Shown here: piece after piece, positions 24,654 through 30,570 of the stretch
Position numbering within the stretch: position 1 is the stretch's first letter
How the letters are laid out: each line of letters opens with the position of its first letter
DNA from: G021776435 sp046756245
GTDB taxonomy: Bacteria > Pseudomonadota > Alphaproteobacteria > Caulobacterales > Parvularculaceae
DNA length: 30,570 nt
Assembly: GCA_046756245.1 (NCBI GenBank)
Contig: JBHHVZ010000030.1
Coordinates: 1-30,570, forward strand
Reading direction: 5' to 3'
Translations under genes and position numbers: made by a program
The notes under the pieces: model-generated
Told to the model about the DNA's origin: nothing
Database searches by the model: none
What the model saw: only the letters and a program-made list of their open reading frames with translations

Positions 24654-24668
24654 TTAAAAAATCCTTAA
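24654..24668. promoter_or_regulatory. CtrA box (TTAA-N7-TTAA) upstream of mraZ
   Basis: TTAAAAAATCCTTAA matches the CtrA consensus exactly. It lies just beyond the fliJ stop and about 200 bases before the mraZ ATG. It could control the dcw operon; fliI-fliJ are transcribed towards it and end before it. Confidence 0.6.
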
Positions 24669-24696
24669 ATTTGAAGTGCTTGAGCAGGGCACCCGG

Positions 24697-25128
24697 TCAG
24701 CGGCCAGCGCGGGCGGCGCTGATGTCTGAAAGCGCCGCCTCTTCGGCCTTGCGATCGTCCCTGGCGATTTTCAACCGGCGGCGCTCGGCCAAGACTTCGA
24801 GCTTTTTGACTTCGCCGTAAGCGTCCTGAAGGGCGGTGCGCGCATCCTCTTCCCTGGCCCGAAGCTGTTCGATCGAGGCCTCGATATTGGTCCGACGCTG
24901 GCGGGCGGCGGCGAGAAACCGGGCGAAGGCCGCCGGGCCGTCCGCGCCAAGATCGGCCGCCCGGATCTCCTCCTGCCGCACCGATTGCGCCAGCCAGTCG
25001 AGCGAGGTCTGCGCCGAAGCCCGGGCGGTTTCAATGTCGGCCAGCGTCGCGCGTATGTCGTCGGCCTGCGCGCGCGCGACCTTGACCAGTTTCTCAAATG
25101 TCTCGACTTCCCGCGCCCGCTTGCTCAT
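24697..25128 (-). CDS. fliJ: Flagellar export protein FliJ
   Basis: FliJ is the coiled-coil stalk protein of the flagellar type III export ATPase, inserting into the FliI hexamer. The 143-residue product is almost entirely charged alpha-helix without membrane segments, with heptad patterning over about residues 5-125. FliJ sequences diverge strongly, so the call rests on size, coiled-coil character and the ATGA overlap with fliI. It is the last gene of its transcript, since the mraZ control region follows. Confidence 0.85.
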   Translation of the reverse strand: MSKRAREVETFEKLVKVARAQADDIRATLADIETARASAQTSLDWLAQSVRQEEIRAADLGADGPAAFARFLAAARQRRTNIEASIEQLRAREEDARTALQDAYGEVKKLEVLAERRRLKIARDDRKAEEAALSDISAARAGR

Positions 25129-26450
25129 GACTGGTCCGCCTCCTCAAGGATTGTCTCAAGCGCGTGGAAAGCGTCCGCCGCGCAAACGCGTTCGTCCCGC
25201 GCCTGGCCGAGAAAAGCTTCAAGGCGCGGATAAAATTCGATCGCCCGATCGACTTCTTCATTGCTGCCTGCACGGTAGGCGCCGATGCGGATCAGTTCGC
25301 TCATATCGTCGTAAGCCGCCGCCAGCGCTTTGGCGCGGGCGGCCAGCGCCGTTTCCTCGACCGGCGCGTGGGCGGGCGCGCGCGAAATCGACTTCAGAAT
25401 ATTGACGGCGGGATAGCGTCCGCGTTCGGCGATGCGCCGATCGAGAACGATGTGTCCGTCAAGAACGGCGCGCGCGGCGTCGGCGATCGGTTCGTCATGA
25501 TCGTCGCCTTCGACCAGAACTGTCGTCACCGCCGTGACATAACCGGGACGATCGCCGTCGCACGACGGACCGGCCCGCTCCAGAAGCGCCGGAAGCGCCG
25601 CAAAGACCGACGGCGTATAGCCTTTTGAAGCCGGCGGCTCGCCGGCCGCGAGTCCGATCTCGCGCTGGGCCATCGCAAAGCGCGTCAGCGAGTCCATCAG
25701 GCACAGCACATGCGCGCCCTCGTCGCGGAAATGTTCGGCGAGCGTCAGCGCCAGAAATCCGGCTTCGCGACGCAGCAGCGCCGGCTGGTCGGAGGTGGCG
25801 ACGACGACAACGGCGCGGGCGAGACCTTCCGGTCCGAGATCCTCCTCAATGAACTCTCTTACTTCGCGGCCGCGTTCGCCGATGAGCGCGATGACGGCGG
25901 CGTCGCACTCGGTGTTGCGCGCAATCATCGCCATCAGCGCCGACTTGCCGACGCCCGACCCGGAAAAGACGCCGAGGCGCTGGCCGGCTCTCGCCGGGCA
26001 GAAGGCGCTAAGCGCCTTGACGCCGAAATCGATCCTCGGCCCGAGCCGCGCGCGCAACGGCGCCGGGGCGGGGCTCGCCCGCAGGCTCAACGCCTGCGCC
26101 CCCTCCCGCAACGGCCCTTTCCCGTCGATCGGTCGGCCGAGCGCGTCGACGACGCGGCCAAGCCAGGCGGGCGACGGGCGCACGGTTCCCCCGCCCTTCA
26201 AAAACCTGACTCGCGCGCCGCGGCGCACGCCGCGAAGGCCGCCGAATGGAAGACAGATGGAACGTCCCTCCCCCAGCCCCACCACTTCGGCGAGAAGCGG
26301 GCGCTCATTCGTTTCGATTTCAACGCGGCAGCCGATCGTTAAGGCGCCGAGACGATCTTTTACTTCAACGCCGAGTCCGGAAACCGACGCCACGACGCCT
26401 TCAATTTCGACCGGATCGAAGCCGTGCGCCAGTTCGACCGCAACGCTCAT
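25125..26450 (-). CDS. fliI: Flagellum-specific ATP synthase FliI
   Basis: FliI is the cytoplasmic ATPase that energises and orders flagellar type III export. The 441-residue length is normal. Visible motifs are Walker A SGSGVGKS (163-170), GERGREV (191-197), Walker B VLCLMDSLTRFA (248-259) and the family block GEPPASKGYTPSVFAALPALLERAG. Cys151 in SAFCPARAGQRLG takes the place where many homologues have another small residue; this is not unusual. AGGGAAG precedes the ATG. It is divergent from ctrA across a 294-base gap and only fliJ of the flagellar genes follows. Confidence 0.96.
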   Translation of the reverse strand: MSVAVELAHGFDPVEIEGVVASVSGLGVEVKDRLGALTIGCRVEIETNERPLLAEVVGLGEGRSICLPFGGLRGVRRGARVRFLKGGGTVRPSPAWLGRVVDALGRPIDGKGPLREGAQALSLRASPAPAPLRARLGPRIDFGVKALSAFCPARAGQRLGVFSGSGVGKSALMAMIARNTECDAAVIALIGERGREVREFIEEDLGPEGLARAVVVVATSDQPALLRREAGFLALTLAEHFRDEGAHVLCLMDSLTRFAMAQREIGLAAGEPPASKGYTPSVFAALPALLERAGPSCDGDRPGYVTAVTTVLVEGDDHDEPIADAARAVLDGHIVLDRRIAERGRYPAVNILKSISRAPAHAPVEETALAARAKALAAAYDDMSELIRIGAYRAGSNEEVDRAIEFYPRLEAFLGQARDERVCAADAFHALETILEEADQS

Positions 26451-26479
26451 AGAGCTCTTCCCTTCTGTCGCGACACAGA

Positions 26480-26623
26480 TTAACGCGGGTGTGCTTAAGC
26501 TCGCGTAAACTGGTGAATCGCATTAAGGGGCGCACGTTGGGTCATGTTTAACGCGCTTGCCGTTTTCCGAGGTTCGAGCGTCGCGGCGGGTAATGAATAT
26601 TTTCGAGCGCTTAACGCGGACTC
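26480..26623. promoter_or_regulatory. fliI/ctrA divergent control region
   Basis: TTAACGCG occurs three times in the same orientation, at 26480-26487, 26548-26555 and 26611-26618, spaced 68 and 63 bases. GANTC sites lie at 26515-26519 and 26619-26623. TTAA is the CtrA half-site, and in Caulobacter ctrA is controlled by CtrA itself and by GANTC methylation. CtrA and CcrM/GcrA control of both genes is inferred. No confident -35/-10 pair was assigned. Confidence 0.45.
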
Positions 26624-26744
26624 GAAAATGTGCGGGGCTGCGTTCACAGCGTTAACCTTTATGAAAGCAAATCAACGTTACCATCGGGTTGCTTGAGAAA
26701 TTGGCGCGGCCCGGGGGGCTTCGCTGCAGATTAGGAGACAGGTC

Positions 26745-27437
26745 ATGCGAGTGCTGCTGATCGAAGACGATGGCGCGACGGCCCAAAGCATTGAGCTGAT
26801 GCTGAAATCCGATGGCTTCAACGTCTACACGACCGACCTGGGTGAGGAAGGCGTCGACCTTGGCAAGGTTTACGATTACGACATCATTCTGCTGGATCTG
26901 AACCTTCCTGACATGACCGGCTTCGACGTGCTGAAGTCGCTGCGTGTCGCCAAGATCAACACGCCGATCCTCATTCTGACGGGTCAGGGCGATATTGAAA
27001 CGAAGGTTCGCGGTCTTGGGTTCGGCGCGGACGATTACATGACCAAGCCGTTTCATAAGGACGAGCTGGTGGCGCGGATCCACGCGATCGTGCGCCGTTC
27101 CAAGGGGCATTCCCAATCCGTCATCACAACGGGCGATCTGGTCGTCAATCTCGACGCGAAAACTGTCGAGGTCGCCGGCCAGCGCGTGCATCTGACCGGC
27201 AAGGAATACCAGATGCTTGAGCTGCTGAGCCTGCGCAAGGGCACCACCCTGACCAAGGAAATGTTCCTCAACCACCTCTATGGCGGCATGGACGAGCCCG
27301 AGTTGAAGATCATCGACGTTTTCATCTGCAAGCTCAGGAAGAAGCTCGCCGCCGCCACCAGCGGACAACACTATATTGAGACAGTCTGGGGCCGCGGGTA
27401 CGTCCTGCGCGATCCTGTCGAAGAAAAAGCGGCCTAG
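26745..27437 (+). CDS. ctrA: Cell cycle master response regulator CtrA
   Basis: CtrA is the OmpR-type response regulator that controls division, motility and, in some species, replication initiation in alphaproteobacteria. The receiver domain (about 1-120) has acidic Glu7-Asp8-Asp9, phosphoacceptor Asp51 in DIILLDLNLPD and a conserved KPFHKDEL lysine. The DNA-binding domain (about 125-225) contains the near-invariant LTGKEYQMLELLSLRKGTT block and ETVWGRGYVLRDP. The C-terminus ends in Ala-Ala, the degron needed for ClpXP turnover in Caulobacter. AGGAG lies seven bases before the ATG. It is a single plus-strand gene, followed by a terminator shared with the convergent regulator gene. Confidence 0.98.
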   Translation: MRVLLIEDDGATAQSIELMLKSDGFNVYTTDLGEEGVDLGKVYDYDIILLDLNLPDMTGFDVLKSLRVAKINTPILILTGQGDIETKVRGLGFGADDYMTKPFHKDELVARIHAIVRRSKGHSQSVITTGDLVVNLDAKTVEVAGQRVHLTGKEYQMLELLSLRKGTTLTKEMFLNHLYGGMDEPELKIIDVFICKLRKKLAAATSGQHYIETVWGRGYVLRDPVEEKAA

Positions 27438-27466
27438 ATCCGACGTCTTAACTGTCTGGCGCGAGT

Positions 27467-27492
27467 AAAAACGCCCCATTCGGGGCGTTTTT
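27467..27492. terminator. Bidirectional terminator between ctrA and the response regulator
   Basis: AAAAACGCCCC-ATTC-GGGGCGTTTTT is a perfect 11-bp hairpin with a U-run on both strands, placed 30 bases after the ctrA stop and 44 bases after the convergent regulator's stop. It can end both transcripts. Confidence 0.92.
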
Positions 27493-27535
27493 ATTTGTCC
27501 TTGTTTCCGGGCTATGCAGTTTAAGGAATCTGAAG

Positions 27536-27958
27536 TCAGACTTTACGCCGGGCTTGCGGGCCTTCTTCCGTCTTTGGCGGCGCGGCGCTTTCGTCAAGCA
27601 GGCCGATCTCAACCAGTTTCGCCGCGATTATATTCTTGTCGAACGGTTTGAGGACGTGATGAGGGGCGCCGGCCGCCTTGGCCAGCGTAAATTGCTGCGG
27701 GTCGTTTTCCGTTGCGCACAAAATGATTTCGGGACGCTTTTCCAATTTGAGCTCGCTCATTCCGTGCAGAAAATCGAGCGCGCCCATGGAGGGAAGGTCC
27801 CAGTCGAGCAGCACAACGTCCGGCGATTCCGCGCGGCACTGGTCGACGGCGCTTGCAGCGTTCTCAGCCTCCCACGGTTTCAACCCGAGTTCGGTCACCA
27901 TGCGCGCTGCGATCTCGCGGATCACAGGCGAGTCGTCAATGATGAGGCAGGTCTTCAT
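27536..27958 (-). CDS. Single-domain response regulator downstream of chpT
   Basis: The 140-residue product is one CheY-like receiver domain with no output domain: acidic Asp8-Asp9, phosphoacceptor Asp52 in VVLLDWDLPSMG, conserved Thr83 and Lys104 (LKPF), followed by a charged 25-residue tail. AAGGA lies seven bases before the ATG at 27958, which favours it over in-frame starts at 27964 and 28012. It follows chpT by 70 bases on the same strand, and ctrA converges from the other side. Receivers of this form near chpT may accept phosphate from ChpT. It does not look like CpdR or DivK to me, so I give no symbol. Confidence 0.88.
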   Translation of the reverse strand: MKTCLIIDDSPVIREIAARMVTELGLKPWEAENAASAVDQCRAESPDVVLLDWDLPSMGALDFLHGMSELKLEKRPEIILCATENDPQQFTLAKAAGAPHHVLKPFDKNIIAAKLVEIGLLDESAAPPKTEEGPQARRKV

Positions 27959-28028
27959 GGACATATCCTTCACAACGCTGCGCCCCCTGACGCAACCCCT
28001 CACCGCGTCCAAGTTTCGCGCGGTCCGG

Positions 28029-28043
28029 TTAGCCGGAAGTTAA
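28029..28043. promoter_or_regulatory. Near-consensus CtrA site at the chpT end
   Basis: TTAGCCGGAAGTTAA fits TTAA-N7-TTAA except for one base in the first half. It overlaps the chpT stop and lies about 70 bases before the response-regulator ATG; the second half extends to TTAACGCG, as in the ctrA upstream region. Weak evidence. Confidence 0.25.
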
Positions 28044-28685
28044 CGCGGCGCGTTCTTCGGACGCGCCGAATGTTCCCGACAGCACGACCCGGTCTTCATA
28101 ACGCTCGGCCGAAATCCCGCCGCCGCCCGCTCTGGCGACGGTCCCTGCAATATAGGCGGGCGCGAATTTAGGCTTGAGGTCTTCCGTTTCGCCCCGGAGC
28201 GCCGCAAGGAATTCGTCGTTCAGGAAGAGCTTCGGGCCCGTGGCGATAATCTCGAAATCGCCGGCGCCGCCGGTCACCGTAACCCGGCCGCCGCGCGGCG
28301 CGCAATCGAGCGCCGAATGAACGAGAATCATCAATGTCTTTACCCGTTCCTTCGCCGCCGGACCGGATCCCATGCGCCATTCCAGATCTGTCTTGAAATG
28401 CGCATACACTTTCACAAGAGCGTCGCGCGCATCCTCAAGTTTGATTTCCGCCCCGCAGCTTCCCGCCGCGCCGTACGCAAGCCGCGCAAAGGCCAGTAAT
28501 GCGAGCGACTTCCTGACGCTCGAATGCACGAGCGCCGACGCGGTGTCTTTCATATCCGCATCCATGCCCGGATCGTCGAGAACTTCGAGACCGGAGCTGA
28601 TTGCGCCGACGGGATTGACCAGATCATGGCACAGGCGCGACGACAACAGCGCCGAAAGCGCAATCGGATCGATTGGTTGAGACAT
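28029..28685 (-). CDS. chpT: Histidine phosphotransferase ChpT
   Basis: ChpT passes phosphate from the hybrid kinase CckA to CtrA and to CpdR. The 218-residue product has the phosphoacceptor His20 in SRLCHDLVNPVGAISSGLEVL, a two-helix dimerisation domain like that of histidine kinases, and a degenerate ATPase-like C-terminal domain (ALDCAPRGGRVTV and FLNDEFLAAL) that lacks proper ATP-binding boxes, as in Caulobacter ChpT. AGGG precedes the ATG by four to five bases and a GANTC lies at 28728-28732 upstream. It probably forms an operon with the following receiver gene. Confidence 0.94.
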   Translation of the reverse strand: MSQPIDPIALSALLSSRLCHDLVNPVGAISSGLEVLDDPGMDADMKDTASALVHSSVRKSLALLAFARLAYGAAGSCGAEIKLEDARDALVKVYAHFKTDLEWRMGSGPAAKERVKTLMILVHSALDCAPRGGRVTVTGGAGDFEIIATGPKLFLNDEFLAALRGETEDLKPKFAPAYIAGTVARAGGGGISAERYEDRVVLSGTFGASEERAALTSG

Positions 28686-28759
28686 AAACCCTATGGTCTT
28701 TGAAGCGTTCAGAGACCCTTTATCGGCGATTCGCGCCGTAATTCACGCATTCTCAGGTG

Positions 28760-29119
28760 TCAGGGTTTCTTGAGCCAGACGCCTTGCTGGTTGCGCACGC
28801 ACTGTCCCGACGGCGCCTGGTTGATGAGCTTCTCCGCCGTCAGCGCCGCCGTCACTTCGATGGTGACGCCGTTGCGGGTCGCAATCTCTGCGTAATAAGC
28901 CTTGCGCTGTTGATTGACGTCCCGCACTTCGCGCCTGAGCGCATCGTCGGCTTCCTCGGCCTTGACCACGCCGAGATAGCCGTCGGCCTGTTCGCCGACA
29001 ATGCAGCGGGATTTGGCGTCTTCGATCGCCGCGCTGGCGGCTGACGCGCCGGACAGGGTTGAAAGCGCCGCGAATGCAAGCACGGTGGCGAAAACGGTCG
29101 AGACGACGCTGCGTTTCAT
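28760..29119 (-). CDS. ydbL: YdbL family (DUF1318) periplasmic protein
   Basis: The 119-residue product has a Sec signal (residues 1-30, MKRSVVSTVFATVLAF core, cleavage near SAASA) and a compact periplasmic domain with the DUF1318 pattern VNQQRKAYYAEIATRNGVTIEV and a C-terminal GQCVRNQQGVWLKKP. In E. coli YdbL is encoded with YdbH and YnbE and assists assembly of that pair, which with TamB and YhdP is implicated in phospholipid transport to the outer membrane. GGGAG lies eight bases before the ATG. It is 22 bases after ynbE. Two cysteines (in RCIVG and GQCV) could form a disulfide. Confidence 0.88.
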   Translation of the reverse strand: MKRSVVSTVFATVLAFAALSTLSGASAASAAIEDAKSRCIVGEQADGYLGVVKAEEADDALRREVRDVNQQRKAYYAEIATRNGVTIEVTAALTAEKLINQAPSGQCVRNQQGVWLKKP

Positions 29120-29141
29120 CGGAATTGCTCCCTCAAGTCGC

Positions 29142-29351
29142 CTAGAAAATATCCGGGTTTTCAGCGATCAAATCTTCAATCTCACGGTCGAGGCTGACGC
29201 GGACCTGCTGATCGATCTTGACGTTTAGATTGATTTCGATGGGCTCGTCGGGCGCTTCGATCTTGACTGTCGCACACGCTGCGGGCAAACCGCCCGCCGT
29301 CAAAATCAACGCCGCCTTAAAGAGCCCCGCTCCCCGCGTCCTGGTCGCCAT
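29142..29351 (-). CDS. ynbE: YnbE-like small lipoprotein
   Basis: The 69-residue product is a small lipoprotein: signal LFKAALILTAGG, lipobox LPAAC with lipidated Cys26, then the family signature PDEPIEINLNVKIDQQVRVSL. In E. coli YnbE is an outer-membrane lipoprotein that multimerises with the C-terminus of YdbH into an intermembrane bridge. GAGGG lies seven bases before the ATG. It stands between ydbH and ydbL on the same strand as in enterobacteria, which strongly supports the call. Confidence 0.88.
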   Translation of the reverse strand: MATRTRGAGLFKAALILTAGGLPAACATVKIEAPDEPIEINLNVKIDQQVRVSLDREIEDLIAENPDIF

Positions 29352-29370
29352 GATCGCGCCCTCATCTTTC

Positions 29371-29390
29371 GGGGCGACGCGCCCCTTTTT
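29371..29390. other. Short hairpin in the ynbE leader
   Basis: GGGGCG-ACG-CGCCCC is followed by TTTTT on the plus strand, about 20 bases before the ynbE ATG on the minus strand. In the ynbE sense the U-run is on the wrong side, so it is not a terminator for ydbH; it might stop antisense transcripts or fold in the leader. Confidence 0.3.
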
Positions 29391-29452
29391 CCGCTCTTAT
29401 ACCATAATCACGCGGTTTGGCGAAAACACGGCGCCCGCATGGCCGCCCGCCA

Positions 29453-30570
29453 TTATTGACTCCGCAATTCTTCCGGTTTCAACCGTTCATATTGCAGCCG
29501 AAAATCGCTCGACACCCGAGCCTGATCAATAAGCGCCAGAAGCGGCGCCTCGATGCTGATGCGGTATATGATCGGAGAGGCGACGCGTCCCTGCTCCAGC
29601 GTGATGTCGTTGATTCCCTCGAAAACGATTCGGAAATCGATATCGCCGTCGAGCGGGCCGTTGATTTTCGCCGTCAGCTTATCGAAGTGCAGTTCGCGGA
29701 GAACATCAAATGCGATGCGCGACCCTTCGTTCTTGGCCGCAGCCGCGCCCGTCGCCGCACCCGTGTAGCGGATGACGCCGGGCCCGACGGCGGAAAGTTC
29801 TCCGTTTTCGATCCGCGCCTTGCCGTTTTCGAAGACAAGCGGCAACACGCCTTCAACGACGCCTTCGCCCGATAGGGTGTTAACATTGAGGCTGGCGAGC
29901 AATTGCGAAAGGTCGACGTCGGCGGCGCGCAGCGGCGCCGTCACCTTGTCGCCTGCAAGCGAGGCTGTCGCGTCGTAAACGCCGATCTCGCCGCCGAACC
30001 AGGGAAACGATCCGCGATGCAGACGAAGCGTTTCATCGCCGGGCATTTCGAAAACAATCTCGCCGTTTTCGAGCCTGAGCGCGTCGAGGTTTACAAGATC
30101 AAGATGCACGGTTTGCACGCCGTCCGTTGTCAGCGGCGCCAGGCTCGATAACCGTATTGTTCCGCTAAGCCCGGCCGTCTTGCTCACTGCGAGGCTCGGC
30201 CCGACAAAAGTGACATTGTCGAGACGAAGCTCCGCGGTTGAACGAAAGTCCGCAGCGTCAGCTCCCCACTCGGCGCGCACCGTCGCTGAGGCGGCGCCCG
30301 TCATGTCGCGAACAAGTCCGTAGAGCGGAGAAATAAGCTGGGCCGGCTGCAGGCTTTTCGGCGAAAATACCAGCAAGCCGGAATCGAAGGCCGCCGCGCC
30401 TTTGCTCGTAATCATGTCGTGAACGCCTTCGCCCGCGCCAAGCGGCGCGCCGCCGAGCGTTGAAAGCGCGAACGAAAATTGCGCCATATCGCCGTTCAGC
30501 GTCGCCTCGCCCGACGCGACGACCGGCGCGACCTGCTCTCGGAAACCGCAACCGCCGGTCGACGGCTGTC
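29453..30570 (-). CDS. ydbH: YdbH/AsmA-like intermembrane protein, C-terminal part (5' end outside window)
   Basis: The frame is open to the right edge (first residues QPSTGGCGFREQVAP), so only about the last 370 residues are present and the start lies outside; the Met at 30487 is internal. The sequence is beta-strand rich with repeated amphipathic strands, the hallmark of AsmA-like bridge proteins, with the YdbH-typical segments SPLYGLVRDMTG, FPWFGGEIGVYDA and LPLVFENGKARIENGELSAVGPGVIRY-type region near the end. Such proteins span the periplasm as a hydrophobic groove for lipids. ynbE follows after 101 bases. Assignment rests on these segments and on the ynbE-ydbL neighbours. Confidence 0.88.
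   Translation of the reverse strand, partial: QPSTGGCGFREQVAPVVASGEATLNGDMAQFSFALSTLGGAPLGAGEGVHDMITSKGAAAFDSGLLVFSPKSLQPAQLISPLYGLVRDMTGAASATVRAEWGADAADFRSTAELRLDNVTFVGPSLAVSKTAGLSGTIRLSSLAPLTTDGVQTVHLDLVNLDALRLENGEIVFEMPGDETLRLHRGSFPWFGGEIGVYDATASLAGDKVTAPLRAADVDLSQLLASLNVNTLSGEGVVEGVLPLVFENGKARIENGELSAVGPGVIRYTGAATGAAAAKNEGSRIAFDVLRELHFDKLTAKINGPLDGDIDFRIVFEGINDITLEQGRVASPIIYRISIEAPLLALIDQARVSSDFRLQYERLKPEELRSQ

Noticed and set aside
24670..24692. Possible terminator after fliJ
   Set aside because: GTGC pairs with GCAC over only four bases; the following U-rich stretch is the CtrA-box region. Too weak.
26490..26500. TTAA pair near 26480 and 26495 as a CtrA box
   Set aside because: The spacing is 11 bases instead of 7, so it does not fit the full consensus; only the half-sites are reported.
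26652..27479. 275-codon minus-strand frame opposite ctrA
   Set aside because: It covers ctrA and its terminator; CtrA is certain and this frame shows no family feature.

Overview
The window looks alphaproteobacterial, but it is built from two unlike pieces. Bases 1 to about 1760 are very GC-rich and carry, on the plus strand, the 3' part of hisD, a UPF0262 gene and the first two thirds of a low-molecular-weight phosphatase gene. That order is familiar from Rhodospirillales-type genomes (my recollection, not checked). At about 1746-1760 the phosphatase stops in mid-gene and runs head-on into the 3'-truncated minus-strand gene recN. Base composition and codon choice change at the same point. 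I read this as an assembly chimera or a rearrangement breakpoint.

From there to the right end the sequence is coherent and resembles a stalked or flagellated CtrA-type alphaproteobacterium (Caulobacterales, Hyphomonadales or Parvularculales-like; the order is inference). In transcription order, right to left on the minus strand, it holds: ydbH (5' end outside the window)-ynbE-ydbL, an envelope module; chpT plus a single-domain response regulator; then ctrA alone on the plus strand; fliI-fliJ; and a complete division and cell wall (dcw) cluster mraZ-rsmH-ftsL-ftsI-murE-murF-mraY-murD-ftsW-murG-murC-murB-ddl-ftsQ-ftsA-ftsZ. A strong terminator follows ftsZ, and then come lpxC-bamD-recN (outer-membrane biogenesis and DNA repair).

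The dcw genes supply peptidoglycan precursor enzymes (MurB-F, Ddl, MraY, MurG), the septal polymerase pair FtsW/FtsI, and divisome scaffolds FtsZ, FtsA, FtsQ and FtsL. Most neighbours overlap by ATGA or GTGA, so translation is probably coupled. Spacing opens only at murC/murB, murB/ddl, ftsQ/ftsA and ftsA/ftsZ, and each of these gaps holds inverted repeats.

The most interesting signal is regulatory. The leaders of both mraZ and ftsZ carry a perfect CtrA box (TTAA-N7-TTAA), followed towards the gene by four clustered GANTC (CcrM methylation) sites. The genes for CtrA and its phosphotransferase ChpT lie in the same locus. The ftsZ leader also holds two tandem long bulged hairpins, and the fliI/ctrA gap has three TTAACGCG copies and two GANTC sites. 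No tRNA, rRNA, CRISPR array, transposase or phage gene was seen.
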